This document shows, in pieces, positions 35,607-45,161 of a DNA stretch of 64,000 bases (the stretch's first letter is position 1; each line of letters starts with the position of its first letter). This DNA is from an uncultured Saprospiraceae bacterium (lineage in GTDB: Bacteria; Bacteroidota; Bacteroidia; Chitinophagales; Saprospiraceae). The translations under genes were made by a program, and so were the position numbers. The notes under the pieces were generated by a model. That model had not been told where the DNA came from. It worked only from the letters and a program-made list of their open reading frames with translations, and did no database searches. The DNA lies in contig CALLPN010000002.1 in NCBI GenBank assembly GCA_938015435.1, positions 124,001 through 188,000 of the forward strand, read 5' to 3'.

Positions 35607-37721
35607 CTATTCCTTGCCAGCCATCAATTCACTATCCATTAACTGTGCTGATTTCATTAGTCTTACACACTCCGCTTTGTACCCTTCTGGATCATGCGCT
35701 TTAGATGATTCCGCCAATTGAATAAGATCACTCATCTGATGTGAATTGATATAATCTGATTTGCGCAAGGATAAACCAAATTGTGCTACACTCATTGCAA
35801 ATCTTACATGCTCTGGAGCATCTTTTACATTCATCGCATCTGGACCAATTTCTTTTACTAGCTTCTTACTCTTATCACCATCTGGTTCTTTATATCTTAA
35901 TTTGATAGTTGCGAGTTCACCACTACCGTTATAAGATTTCTTATTATTAGATTGATATTTGAGATCGTCCACTATACCTGCAAAACTACTTTCAACACCT
36001 ACTGGTATAATTTCATAAAGAGCAGTCACTGTATGCCCAGCTCCAAGTTCACCAGCGTCTATCTTATCATTGTTAAAATCTTCTTTTTGAAGCATACGAT
36101 TTTCATAACCTATCAATCTATACGCTTGCACATAAGAAGGATTAAATTCTACTTGAATTTTTACATCTTTTGCTATCGTAAATAAAGTACCTGCAAACTC
36201 CGAAACGAAAATTTTTCTTGCTTCTTGGACATTATCGATATACGCATGATTGCCATTTCCTTTGTCTGCTAAGATTTGCATCTTACTATCTTTATAGTTA
36301 CCCATTCCGTATCCGAGCACAGATAAGAAGATACCAGATTTCCTTTCTTTTTCAATCAAATCTTCTAATCCTATATCACTACTTGTGCCTACATTAAAAT
36401 CTCCATCCGTGGCGAGTATCACTCTATTATTTCCACCTTTTATAAAATTACTTTTAGCCGTTTTGTATGCCAATTCAATACCCGCTCCACCAGCTGTACT
36501 TCCGCCAGATCTTAGGTTATCTATGGCGACTAATATCTTCTGTGGTTCGGAAGCTGAAGTTGGCTCTAACACCAACCCTGCAGCGCCAGCATAAACTACT
36601 ATAGACACCTTATCCTTAGGACGCATCTCTTGTAATAACATCTTCATACTAGTTTTTACAAGAGGTAACTTATTGACGTCGCTCATACTTCCAGATACAT
36701 CGATAAGAAATACAAAATTACTTTCTGGCAATTTGTCCTTCTTGATTTCTTTTCCTTGTAACGCAATATGCATAATCTGGTGGCCTTTATTCCAAGGACA
36801 GTCTACTAATGATTGGTGGATTTCAAAAGGTACTTTTCCCTTAGGTCCATCATAGTCATAATCAAAATAATTAATCATCTCTTCGATACGTATCGCATCA
36901 TGAGGCGGCATCTGTCCATCATCTAGGTATCTACGTACATTACTATATCCTGCGCGATCTACGTCTATAGAAAAAGTAGAGAGCGCCTCATCCGTTGGGT
37001 TGACAAATTTATTTTCTATTATAGAGCTATATGATTCGTTGGAGTAAAAATTCAAATCTTCATCGATTTCACTTTCTTCATATTTCAAAACTTCGTCTAA
37101 CTGACCAGTTTTTGTAGCATTTATATCACTGACTTTCACGGGTATAAATGTACTGTTAGCAACTCGCACTCCATCAACATAATATACGGTCCCATCAGTG
37201 CGTCCACCTCTTACAGAAATACCATTCTTAGCTTTTTTGGATGCAGCCCCAGCTGTCGTGGCTGCTATACCATTCACACTTTTAGTAGGTAGTGATTTGA
37301 TATCTTCGGACGTTACTGTACCTCCAGATGATGTGCAATCAAATTCTATTAATGGTACTTTATACTCCGTAATTACAATTTCATCCGCCATTACTCCTTC
37401 TGAAATTTGAATATTTAATTTGTTAGATTTATCTGCTTTTACGATTAACCCAGTGATTATCGTGGGAGTATACCCTACATAACTTGCCTTGACATCATAA
37501 GTCCCAGGATTGATATCTGAGAAATAATAATTACCGTCAAGATCTGTTTCTACTCCTTTGACCACTGCACCGTCTTTTATAAGTGCCACAGACCCAAATA
37601 AGATCGGTTCATTTGATTTATCGTCTGTAACTTTTCCTTGTAATGAAGTCTGACTTGATAATTGTGTAAGTGAGGTACATAATACCAGTGTACTCACTAA
37701 TGCGAGGATTAATGATTTCAT
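35607..37721 (-). CDS. von Willebrand factor A domain protein with carboxypeptidase-regulatory and TonB-plug-like modules
   Basis: 704 residues. A signal peptide (about 1-24) is followed by a CarboxypepD-regulatory-like domain (26-105) and a short segment resembling the plug of TonB-dependent receptors (130-190; VTSEDIKSLPTKSVNGI, RGGRTDGTVYYVDGVRV), but with no beta-barrel. Then come the vWF_A N-terminal module (230-310), a VWA domain (about 335-510) with MIDAS motif DVSGS (341-345), and a DUF3520 C-terminal domain. The layout matches YfbK-like proteins of Bacteroidota. Metal-dependent protein binding at the outer membrane or periplasm is inferred. Single gene; a terminator follows. Confidence 0.88.
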   Translation of the reverse strand: MKSLILALVSTLVLCTSLTQLSSQTSLQGKVTDDKSNEPILFGSVALIKDGAVVKGVETDLDGNYYFSDINPGTYDVKASYVGYTPTIITGLIVKADKSNKLNIQISEGVMADEIVITEYKVPLIEFDCTSSGGTVTSEDIKSLPTKSVNGIAATTAGAASKKAKNGISVRGGRTDGTVYYVDGVRVANSTFIPVKVSDINATKTGQLDEVLKYEESEIDEDLNFYSNESYSSIIENKFVNPTDEALSTFSIDVDRAGYSNVRRYLDDGQMPPHDAIRIEEMINYFDYDYDGPKGKVPFEIHQSLVDCPWNKGHQIMHIALQGKEIKKDKLPESNFVFLIDVSGSMSDVNKLPLVKTSMKMLLQEMRPKDKVSIVVYAGAAGLVLEPTSASEPQKILVAIDNLRSGGSTAGGAGIELAYKTAKSNFIKGGNNRVILATDGDFNVGTSSDIGLEDLIEKERKSGIFLSVLGYGMGNYKDSKMQILADKGNGNHAYIDNVQEARKIFVSEFAGTLFTIAKDVKIQVEFNPSYVQAYRLIGYENRMLQKEDFNNDKIDAGELGAGHTVTALYEIIPVGVESSFAGIVDDLKYQSNNKKSYNGSGELATIKLRYKEPDGDKSKKLVKEIGPDAMNVKDAPEHVRFAMSVAQFGLSLRKSDYINSHQMSDLIQLAESSKAHDPEGYKAECVRLMKSAQLMDSELMAGKE

Positions 37722-38219
37722 ATGCTTGTAATTTATCGAAATGACTTAAAACTATATGGTTATTAAATCACTCCAAAGACTCTATAATAAGTCCATGAGA
37801 AAATAAGAATTGATCGATCTCGATATATAGATGTACAAAAAGGAAGTAATACATAATCGAAGTAAAAAAAATCAAAAGTATTTTCGGAGCGTCAATCATT
37901 TTCACTCTGACATATTTAGATGTTCATCTTAAAAATATTTACTCTTTCTTATTTTTTTGAGCTTACCAATCACTTCGTGCTTAGGAGTCTCAAAAACCTT
38001 TAAGCATATTACCCACTTGTGCCCATGTGCATGCTAAGCAAGCTATATTCTCACAAAGACAACGCATATTTTCTTTGAAAATCATCTCTTGATCATTGTG
38101 TGCTTTGGAGTCTCAATAAAAATTGTTTCCTGCTTTTAAACTTAACCAATAGATCAATGTCGCTTTACACCTTACATTCTACAAAAAGATATATCTTGTA
38201 ATCTATAAGAATCATATAA
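37722..38219. other. spacer with a repeated 17-nt phrase
   Basis: 498 bases without a gene between divergent transcripts. GTGCTTAGGAGTCTCAA (37977-37993) recurs with one change at 38100-38116, 123 bases apart and in the same orientation, each before an A-rich run. It could be a regulator site or the trace of a duplication. No promoter consensus is convincing. Confidence 0.45.
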
Positions 38220-38765
38220 TTGGCAGATCAACTCACAGACGAACAACTCTTAACGCTATACAGTAGCAGTGGTGATGACATCCACTTGTCTACTCTATAT
38301 ACTCGCTATGTAGAGATGATCTATGGTGTATGCCTTAAGTACCATAAGAATAGCGCTGAAGCCAAGGATGCTGCTTCTGAAGTCTATTTATTACTTCTTA
38401 GACGTGCTAAAGGGAAAGAGATCGACAACTGGAAACCATGGCTATATACTGTGGTAAAGAACTATTGTCTAGAGCAGTTGCGTTCTAAGACTAATAAGAG
38501 ACCAAAACAAATGGATGCCTATCGTGTGTATTCTGAAGAAGTGTTTCATCCTACTATTGATAGTAAGGATGAAGAGGTCCGAAAACTTAATATTTGTATA
38601 GAGGGACTAGAGGAAGATCAAAAGGCATGTGTCCGAATGTTCTACCTCGAAAAACGATCCTATCAAGATCTAAGTGACACACTCCAACTGAGCTGGGGAC
38701 AGGTAAGATCACGGATACAAAACGGTAGACGCAATCTCAAAAACTGTATGAGCAATAATAAATAA
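38220..38765 (+). CDS. ECF-family sigma-70 factor (TTG start)
   Basis: 181 residues. There is no ATG near the beginning: a stop codon directly precedes the TTG at 38220 and the next Met is at residue 33, inside region 2, so TTG is the likely start. Region 2 has YGVCLKYHKNSAEAKDAASEVYLLLL, and region 4 has DQKACVRMFYLEKRSYQDLSDTLQLSWGQVRSRIQNGRRNLK. The last base of the stop is the A of the next gene's ATG, so it is coupled to the membrane partner. Confidence 0.88.
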   Translation: MADQLTDEQLLTLYSSSGDDIHLSTLYTRYVEMIYGVCLKYHKNSAEAKDAASEVYLLLLRRAKGKEIDNWKPWLYTVVKNYCLEQLRSKTNKRPKQMDAYRVYSEEVFHPTIDSKDEEVRKLNICIEGLEEDQKACVRMFYLEKRSYQDLSDTLQLSWGQVRSRIQNGRRNLKNCMSNNK

Positions 38766-40111
38766 TGAACAACAACACGCACATAGAACTACTCAAGCAA
38801 TATCAGGCTGGTACAATCTCAGAAGCAGATAGACATGTGCTTGAGCGTGCTGCATTGGATGATCCATTTCTGTTTGAAGCGATGGAGGGTTTTAGTGTAT
38901 ATGGAAGTGGTACTGATACTCAAGTGATCAATTCACTCAAGGCGCTAAATTCTAATAAGACTCCAAAAGTACGATGGTTAAATATGAGAACCCTTACTGT
39001 TGCCGCTTCTCTTATCGCCTTATTGGCAATTACATTTTTAATGACAAATCAGCTTTCCGAATCGGAAGACACTAAACAAACTACCTCTATAGTTAGTAAT
39101 GATAGCGTCGAAGAAAAAATACCTATGGCTCAAACATGGTCAAGCGAAGAAGGTAAAAGTGACGTCAAGACTGTTGAGAATAACCACGATACAGAAGCGG
39201 AAGAAATGGTCGAAGACGTTGCGACAGAAACGATGGATGAAGAAGAAACTGATTTTATAGCCGTCAAAGTGGGAGACGTCAATGCGACAGCAACCGTTGT
39301 AGAGGATGTCATCCAAGACGTCAAATCACAACCGTCACCTCAGACTGTAACTAAGGACATCGAAGTCGAAACTACAATAATAGCTGAAGTTAAGGAAGAA
39401 GAAATGGTCGATGAAGTTATAACCCCAGAATCTATAGAAGAAAATATGGATTTGAGTACGGCCACAAAGTCTAAATCTGAACAGAATTCTGTCAGCAAGA
39501 AAAAATCTTCGAAACCAGAAAACGATGCCATCTCTTATGCGGACACAGATGGGAAAGGCGACTATATTTTGGGGAAAGTCTTAGACACCAACGGAAATCA
39601 CCTTATTGGTGCCAATGTATTTATAGAAAATACTGAAATAGGAGCCGTGACAGATATTGAAGGAAATTTTAAACTACCTAAGTATGAGAGTGGTCATCAG
39701 ATGGTTGCTTCTTATACCGGATATAAGACTCAAAAATTAATCCTTGGAGATATTGATTTCTATCAAATTGTAATGCCAATTTCTGATGATCTTCTATCCG
39801 AAGTAATCGTAACTAAACCTAAAGAAGTAAATAAAAACAAAGCGTTTCCTTCAATGGGGATGGAAGATTTTGAATTATATATTAGTGAAAATAAAGAATA
39901 TCCATTAGAAGTGTTTGGCACCACTAAATCTGGCACTTTTGAAGTAAGTTTCAATGTCAATATCGATGGTTCTTTATCTAATTTTGTGGACGAAAGTGAA
40001 AACTGTGATGCATGTTTCGAAGAAGCTGTCAAGCTCTTAAAAGGATCAGGGAAATGGGAAACAAAACCAGCTGGCGAAATATATAGAACGAGCTATATGT
40101 TTGAGTTTTAG
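38765..40111 (+). CDS. membrane partner of the ECF sigma factor with regulatory-like and TonB-like C-terminal domains
   Basis: 448 residues. The N-terminus, IELLKQYQAGTISEADRHVLERAA, is typical of putative anti-sigma proteins following ECF genes in Bacteroidota. One membrane span (about 76-95), a long acidic low-complexity linker (96-255), a CarboxypepD-regulatory-like domain (about 265-340; KVLDTNGNHLIGANVFIENT) and a C-terminal region (350-448) resembling the TonB C-terminal/energy-transfer fold (GTFEVSFNVNIDGSLSNF, then CDACFEEAVKLLKGSGKW). One-base overlap with the sigma gene. Control of the sigma factor by envelope contact is inferred. Confidence 0.75.
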   Translation: MNNNTHIELLKQYQAGTISEADRHVLERAALDDPFLFEAMEGFSVYGSGTDTQVINSLKALNSNKTPKVRWLNMRTLTVAASLIALLAITFLMTNQLSESEDTKQTTSIVSNDSVEEKIPMAQTWSSEEGKSDVKTVENNHDTEAEEMVEDVATETMDEEETDFIAVKVGDVNATATVVEDVIQDVKSQPSPQTVTKDIEVETTIIAEVKEEEMVDEVITPESIEENMDLSTATKSKSEQNSVSKKKSSKPENDAISYADTDGKGDYILGKVLDTNGNHLIGANVFIENTEIGAVTDIEGNFKLPKYESGHQMVASYTGYKTQKLILGDIDFYQIVMPISDDLLSEVIVTKPKEVNKNKAFPSMGMEDFELYISENKEYPLEVFGTTKSGTFEVSFNVNIDGSLSNFVDESENCDACFEEAVKLLKGSGKWETKPAGEIYRTSYMFEF

Positions 40112-40390
40112 ATCCGCCTCTAATTTTGAATCAGATTCAGTAATTACTATTTTAAGATTTCACACAAAATGATTTTGCAAATTTCCTTATAGGTATGATA
40201 ACTTAGCCTATCTCTGCTTTCGCTAGGTAGAGAAGCAACTTTGAATGCATTCAAAGTGACATTAAGCTTTCTGACTATTTCGTAATACATCTCTTCTCTA
40301 AAGAAATGACTCATTCGTCGAAAACGTTTTCCTAAATACTTCTTTCTTCTTTATATTCGTTAGTCTATAAATAACTGAAGTAAATCATCA

Positions 40391-41554
40391 ATGAAATATA
40401 TACTACCCGTTCTATTATTCCTTACGCTAGGTTTCTTCTTTGGTCGCTCGTTTAGCATCGCGGAGACGACTGACGAAGATGAGGTAGCTACTCCATCAAC
40501 ATCGTCGATCAATGACAATACTGTAGTGGCCGACCCAAACAGCAATAGACGTGCAATTACACCCATTAAGCACATCGTATCAGAAGAGGAAGCCACTATT
40601 AAGATCTTCGAAGAATCAGCACCATCGGTAGTATTTATTACTACATCTACGGTGCGTCAAGACTATTGGAGTCGCAATGTAACTGAAATTCCTGCAGGTA
40701 ACGGTTCTGGATTTATCTGGGATAAAGAAGGACATATAGTTACTAACTATCACGTAATAGAAAAAGCAGATCGAGCTCAAGTAACATTATCAGATCAGAC
40801 TACTTGGGATGCTGAGTTGATTGGTATCGAACCCAATAAAGACCTCGCTATACTTAAAATAAAAGCGCCGGTAGAGAAACTTAAACCTATTCCTGTAGCA
40901 AGTTCTCACGATCTTAGAGTAGGACAATCTGTATTCGCTATCGGCAATCCATTTGGACTAGATCAGACATTAACTAAAGGAGTAATATCAGCACTGGGAA
41001 GAGAGATACAGTCCATAGGTGGACGTCCGATACGTGGTGTAATACAAACAGACGCGGCGATCAATCCTGGCAATAGCGGTGGACCACTCATAGATAGTAA
41101 TGGTCGACTTATAGGAGTCAATACAATGATCTATAGCCCATCTGGAGCATCTGCTGGAATAGGGTTTTCTATCCCGTCTGACGAAGTAAATTGGGTCGTG
41201 CCGGACATCATCCAATTTGGTGAAGTTAGGCGTCCTATACTAGGTATTAATCTTGTCGCAGAACAGCATATCCAAAGATTAAAAATGGAAGGTGCATTAA
41301 TCTTAGATGTCGTTCCAAATAGTCCTGCAGATAAATTTGGATTAAAAGCTACAGAGAAAGATAGAAAAGGAAATATCATCTTAGGCGATCTCATTACTCA
41401 GATTAATGATGAAGTGATATCTACTAACGCAGATTTATTTCTAGCCTTAGAAAAATACAATTCTGGCGATACCGTTACCGTTGGATTCGTAAGAGAAGAG
41501 GAATTGAAAAGTATCGAATTAGTCCTTGGCAGTAAGATGGAATTGGGCTCTTAA
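40391..41554 (+). CDS. HtrA/DegS-like periplasmic serine protease
   Basis: 387 residues. An N-terminal signal anchor (about 3-20), a trypsin-like domain with the catalytic triad H121 (TNYHVIE), D151 (NKDLAILKI) and S229 (NPGNSGGPL), and a single C-terminal PDZ domain (about 285-380; GALILDVVPNSPADKFGL). One PDZ and a retained anchor resemble DegS more than DegP. It would cut misfolded envelope proteins or a regulatory target. It lies 280 bp after the ECF/membrane-partner pair, so it may be a member of that stress circuit, but no sequence proof of co-regulation is seen. Confidence 0.92.
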   Translation: MKYILPVLLFLTLGFFFGRSFSIAETTDEDEVATPSTSSINDNTVVADPNSNRRAITPIKHIVSEEEATIKIFEESAPSVVFITTSTVRQDYWSRNVTEIPAGNGSGFIWDKEGHIVTNYHVIEKADRAQVTLSDQTTWDAELIGIEPNKDLAILKIKAPVEKLKPIPVASSHDLRVGQSVFAIGNPFGLDQTLTKGVISALGREIQSIGGRPIRGVIQTDAAINPGNSGGPLIDSNGRLIGVNTMIYSPSGASAGIGFSIPSDEVNWVVPDIIQFGEVRRPILGINLVAEQHIQRLKMEGALILDVVPNSPADKFGLKATEKDRKGNIILGDLITQINDEVISTNADLFLALEKYNSGDTVTVGFVREEELKSIELVLGSKMELGS

Positions 41555-41724
41555 GAAAGAAGCTCTATATGTAATTATGAATAATTTTGGAAAGTGATAT
41601 ATCTTAAATCAGTTTTGGTGCTACCCCTCTGATGTGATTTTTCAAATTTCACTTTATAACGCAAGCCACATTCCTCTTTTTATAATTTTTTTTTTAGAAA
41701 GTAAAACACTTTGCCTCCTCAAAA

Positions 41725-42600
41725 TTAGAATTCTTTTACTAATTCGACAATCTTACGATACAATTCAGGGCTGACTTTGGTAAGTGGTAATCTTACATCC
41801 GCACAACAGACTCCAAGTATTTCCATAGCTGTCTTTACACCTGAAGGATTCCCTTCTGAGTACATACAATTGTGAAAATCATTCAACTTATCCTCGAGCA
41901 TTTTTCCTTGATCAGAAGCGCCATTAATAAAATGAGAAATCATCTGACTAAATTGTGAAGGATAGGCATTAGCCAAAACACTAATCACTCCTACCCCACC
42001 AGCTTGTATCATCGCAGGAGCTAATACATCATCTCCAGAAGTTACAAAAAAGCCTTCCGCCGCTGATCGTAAGATATCTTTGGCTTGAGCCAAATCACCA
42101 GACGCTTCTTTGACACCAATGATATTAGAGTGATGTGATAACCTTACCGTCGTATCTGCCGTAACATTACTAGCAGTACGGCTAGGTACATTATATAAAA
42201 TAATGGGTACTGGACTTGCGTCGGCTATAGCCATATAATGTTCGTATATACCTTGCTGAGATGGTTTGTTATAAGATGGACTAGCACTTAGAATAGCATC
42301 TATACCTTCAAAATTATATTCTTTGATTTGATCTACTAATGCTCTAGTATTATTACTTCCAAAATTGCCGGCCACTAAAGGTACTCTACCTTTTATTTGA
42401 TCTATGACTGTATCTAAGACCAATCGAGACTCAGTAATAGATATAGTAGATGCTTCACCCGTAGAACCTAATGCTACGATATAATTCACTCCGCCGTCTA
42501 TCAAATGATCTACTACAGAACGTAATGCTTTGTAATCGATTTCATCTGCTGAAAATGGTGTGACTATAGCAACTCCTGTACCTTTAAAACTATTTACCAT
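41725..42600 (-). CDS. dapA: 4-hydroxy-tetrahydrodipicolinate synthase
   Basis: 291 residues, TIM-barrel of the DHDPS/NAL family. The Schiff-base Lys is K164 (GVKEAS), the catalytic Tyr is Y136 (LYNVPSRT) and the pyruvate-binding GSTGE is at 45-49. R141 in NVPSRT matches the substrate-carboxylate Arg of true DapA, which supports the lysine/diaminopimelate pathway over other family members. It overlaps the DUF6913-like gene upstream by 11 bases, an arrangement of translational coupling. Confidence 0.95.
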   Translation of the reverse strand: MVNSFKGTGVAIVTPFSADEIDYKALRSVVDHLIDGGVNYIVALGSTGEASTISITESRLVLDTVIDQIKGRVPLVAGNFGSNNTRALVDQIKEYNFEGIDAILSASPSYNKPSQQGIYEHYMAIADASPVPIILYNVPSRTASNVTADTTVRLSHHSNIIGVKEASGDLAQAKDILRSAAEGFFVTSGDDVLAPAMIQAGGVGVISVLANAYPSQFSQMISHFINGASDQGKMLEDKLNDFHNCMYSEGNPSGVKTAMEILGVCCADVRLPLTKVSPELYRKIVELVKEF

Positions 42601-43123
42601 TGGATAGTAATTGAATACTTGATTTTATATTCTTGATCAATTCGGGTATACCGAGGCTAGGCTGGTGATCGACACTAAGCTCAAAAATTGGATCTTGTGA
42701 ATCGTCCATATGAGGTCCGATTTTCATCGCAGCTTTCATGGAAGAGATTACAAATATATGATGTGATTTGAGTTCACTCAACAAAGAGATCATAACGTCG
42801 TAATCTTTACTTTGGATCAATTGAAGATCTTCACCACTCGGTACTTCACACCAGTTGATATCTTTATTGACGTAATGATTAATTCCTAATTCATCATCTG
42901 TCTCCTTAGCATTTACGTAGGCAAACAGCTTAACCACTTTACCTGATCGCTCGAGTTCAGAAGCATATTTTTGGATCACTTTTCGCTCTGCGCTATCTGT
43001 TCCATCGAAAAACAAAAGCACATTCTTAAAGGCATTATTTGAAGATGTTTTATCTAAGATGTTACGCTTAGATATCTTGGTGAATTTCTTCTTATAAAAG
43101 TGCGCTTTGAGACCTTTGATCAT
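42590..43123 (-). CDS. DUF6913-like protein of unknown function
   Basis: 177 residues, no signal or membrane segment. The N-terminus is Lys-rich (GLKAHFYKKKFTKISKRN), followed by an alpha/beta domain beginning VLLFFDGTDSAERKVIQKYA. I recognise it only as the small protein often found next to dapA in Bacteroidota (DUF6913). Its start lies 18 bp after accA's stop and its end overlaps dapA by 11 bases, so accA, this gene and dapA are probably one transcript. The function is unknown. Confidence 0.65.
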   Translation of the reverse strand: MIKGLKAHFYKKKFTKISKRNILDKTSSNNAFKNVLLFFDGTDSAERKVIQKYASELERSGKVVKLFAYVNAKETDDELGINHYVNKDINWCEVPSGEDLQLIQSKDYDVMISLLSELKSHHIFVISSMKAAMKIGPHMDDSQDPIFELSVDHQPSLGIPELIKNIKSSIQLLSNGK

Positions 43124-43141
43124 CTTCTTATATACTATGAT

Positions 43142-44110
43142 CTATTTCTCTACTGATTGAGCATAATTGTATTCACCCATTTTACCATACCTTTCTAACC
43201 TTCCTTCGATTAGATCATCCGGAGAGATCTGAGTAAGTTCAGCCAATTGTGTTTTGATATGTGCTTTGAGAGTTCTTGCCATTTTCTCAGGATCTGTATT
43301 AGCTCCACCTAATGGTTCTTTGATGATTTCCTCTATCATACCAAACTCCAACATATGCTCAGGAGTCAATTTAAGAGCTTCTGCTGCTTCTTCTTTATGA
43401 TCCCAAGTTCTCCATAGAATAGACGAACAACTCTCTGGAGAAATCACTGAGTACCAAGTATTCTCCATCATGAATACCCTATCTCCTAATCCTATACCCA
43501 ATGCTCCACCCGAAGCTCCTTCTCCGATTACGTAGCATACAATAGGGACTTTGAGTCCAGCCATTTCAAATAGATTTTTGGCGATCGCTTCAGCTTGTCC
43601 ACGTTCTTCCGCTTCGATCCCTGGATATGCTCCTGGAGTATCTATTAGGCAAACTACAGGATACCCAAATCTCTCGGCCATCTTCATTAACCTTAGTGCT
43701 TTTCTATATCCTTCTGGGTTAGCCATACCAAAATTTCGATATTGACGCATCTTAGTATTCACACCTTTTTGGTGTCCCATGATAATACAAGTCTGTCCTG
43801 CGATCTGTCCGATTCCACCTACGATGGCTTTATCATCTGCATAATATCTATCACCGTGTAGCTCTATGAATTTTTTGCAGATCTGCTCTATATAGTATAA
43901 CGTATATGGGCGCTCTGGATGTCTACTGAGCTGCACTCTCTGCCATCCTGTAAGGTTGGCATATATTTCTTTCTTCTCCTTGGTGATCTGCTTTTCGAGT
44001 TCCTTGATGGTCTCGCTCATATCTACCGTCCCTTCCTCTTCAACTTGCTTTATCTTTTCTAGTTGCTCATAGAGCTTTTCTAGTGGCTTTTCAAAATCTA
44101 AGAATACCAT
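43142..44110 (-). CDS. accA: acetyl-CoA carboxylase carboxyltransferase subunit alpha
   Basis: 322 residues from the ATG at 44110; the reading frame extends to 44167 but those 19 residues do not resemble AccA. The N-terminal helical hairpin ([19 protein letters not shown]) and the crotonase-like core with [17 protein letters not shown] and [18 protein letters not shown] (oxyanion hole and CoA site) are intact. It transfers the carboxyl group from carboxybiotin to acetyl-CoA to make malonyl-CoA. accD is not in the window. First gene of the run accA, DUF6913-like, dapA. Confidence 0.96.
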   Translation of the reverse strand: MVFLDFEKPLEKLYEQLEKIKQVEEEGTVDMSETIKELEKQITKEKKEIYANLTGWQRVQLSRHPERPYTLYYIEQICKKFIELHGDRYYADDKAIVGGIGQIAGQTCIIMGHQKGVNTKMRQYRNFGMANPEGYRKALRLMKMAERFGYPVVCLIDTPGAYPGIEAEERGQAEAIAKNLFEMAGLKVPIVCYVIGEGASGGALGIGLGDRVFMMENTWYSVISPESCSSILWRTWDHKEEAAEALKLTPEHMLEFGMIEEIIKEPLGGANTDPEKMARTLKAHIKTQLAELTQISPDDLIEGRLERYGKMGEYNYAQSVEK

Positions 44111-44394
44111 AAAATTTGGTTTTTGATGATAAAACTTCTTGGTTATTTGGTCAGTATAAACCAGCAATCAAAGATAATTTTTTATTCGAAATTCAACACG
44201 CAAAATCACAACCAAGTATCTAAACCATTGACGGTCAGATAGCTAATAGATGAATATTATTATACGTAATGTGAGGCTTTAACATATAATGTTGTTTATT
44301 ACCATTCTTCGGTAATGACCGACCATATTCTCAAAAGAAAGCTTGTTTATGCCTGTTTTTGACAGATAACCCAAAAATATAATTGTGTAAATAC
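44111..44394. other. spacer with no gene seen
   Basis: Together with the repeat that follows this is the divergent-free gap between accA's start and the end of the MerC-like gene. It has stops in all frames and no recognised RNA or promoter; the accA promoter should lie in 44111-44200. Confidence 0.4.
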
Positions 44395-44530
44395 GATTAG
44401 AAACTCTAAACTGTTTACTTCAAACTGAAGACTGCTTACTCAGGTCTGTTTGACCGCTCACTGAAAACTGAGAACTCCGAACTGAGAACTACTTACTAAA
44501 GACTGGCTGACTGTTCACCTCAGACTGATG
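44395..44530. repeat. GACTG/AACTG low-complexity repeat running into the MerC-like gene
   Basis: Units such as AAACTGAAGACTGCTTACT, GAAAACTGAGAACTCCGAACTG and AAAGACTGGCTGACTGTTCAC recur. The right end (44489-44530) encodes the last residues and stop of the MerC-like protein, so the repeat has supplied or replaced its C-terminus. Confidence 0.65.
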
Positions 44531-44905
44531 ACTGAATCTCTGCTCTCTCCAATTAATGATATGCGCGATAGCAATAAGAACTCCACCTACAGTGGTAAGG
44601 CCTATCTCCGCATGATTATGCTGTACAACACCAATGAGGAACAATACGAATCCAGCACAAGCCACGATAAGCGCCAATGGCTTGCGATGTTGTAGATATG
44701 ATCTAAGTATAGTGTATCCCGCTATGCTTACTGCTGATATAAAAAATGCATACTCAACCCAATGGCTCTCCATCCATTCAAAGCCACTTAACATACCCAT
44801 AGCTAAAAGCAACGGCAATGCTGAGCAGTGCAACGCACAAAGTGTAGATCCTGCGAATCCGAGGAGATCTCCGTGATTATTGAATATGTGTTTGATTTTC
44901 TTCAT
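44489..44905 (-). CDS. MerC-domain membrane protein
   Basis: 138 residues from the ATG at 44905 (MKKIKHIF); the frame extends to 44956 without support. Four membrane spans. The MerC signature GFAGSTLCALHCSALPLLLAMG (about 14-35) includes the vicinal CxxxC Cys pair that binds Hg(II) in true MerC. No other mer genes are nearby, and such single MerC-like proteins in Bacteroidota usually lie beside Fur-type regulators, none of which is seen here, so mercury transport is doubtful. The C-terminal tail (SHQSEVNSQPVFSK) is read from GACTG repeat DNA. Confidence 0.82.
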   Translation of the reverse strand: MKKIKHIFNNHGDLLGFAGSTLCALHCSALPLLLAMGMLSGFEWMESHWVEYAFFISAVSIAGYTILRSYLQHRKPLALIVACAGFVLFLIGVVQHNHAEIGLTTVGGVLIAIAHIINWREQRFSHQSEVNSQPVFSK

Positions 44906-44984
44906 AGCTATATGCAACGATGATGCAAATATAAGATGTATTGTTAGAAGATGCAACAGTATTGCAGAAAGAAAGTTCAGAATA

Positions 44985-45090
44985 GGAGATTAAGAGATTG
45001 TGAGATTGTGAGATTGTGAGATTGAGAGATTGAAGACTGAGAGACTGAGAGACTGAGAGACTGAGAGATTGAGAGATTGAAAACTGAGGA
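44985..45090. repeat. tandem GAGATTGT / GAGAGACT repeats
   Basis: TGTGAGAT is repeated with a period of 8 (44998-45020), then GAGAGACT/GAGAGATT with a period of 8 (45033-45080), and finally GACTGAGGACTGAAG. This is a simple-sequence spacer, 44906-45118, with no gene; the apparent open frame over it on the minus strand is low-complexity translation. Confidence 0.8.
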
Positions 45091-45118
45091 CTGAAGACAT
45101 GCCCAAAAGCTGAATTTA

Positions 45119-45150
45119 CAGATCTCCAAGATTAGATGTCTGGAGATCTG
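45119..45150 (-). terminator. hairpin after the 176-residue membrane protein gene
   Basis: CAGATCTCCA (45119-45128) and TGGAGATCTG (45141-45150) form a perfect 10-bp stem with a 12-base loop, 11 bp beyond the stop at 45162. Only a weak U-rich tract follows on the minus strand. Confidence 0.6.
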
Positions 45151-45161
45151 CAATTCCACTA

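Noticed and set aside
44489..44905. Mercury resistance locus
   Set aside because: Only a MerC-like protein is present; no merA, merT, merP or MerR-type regulator nearby.
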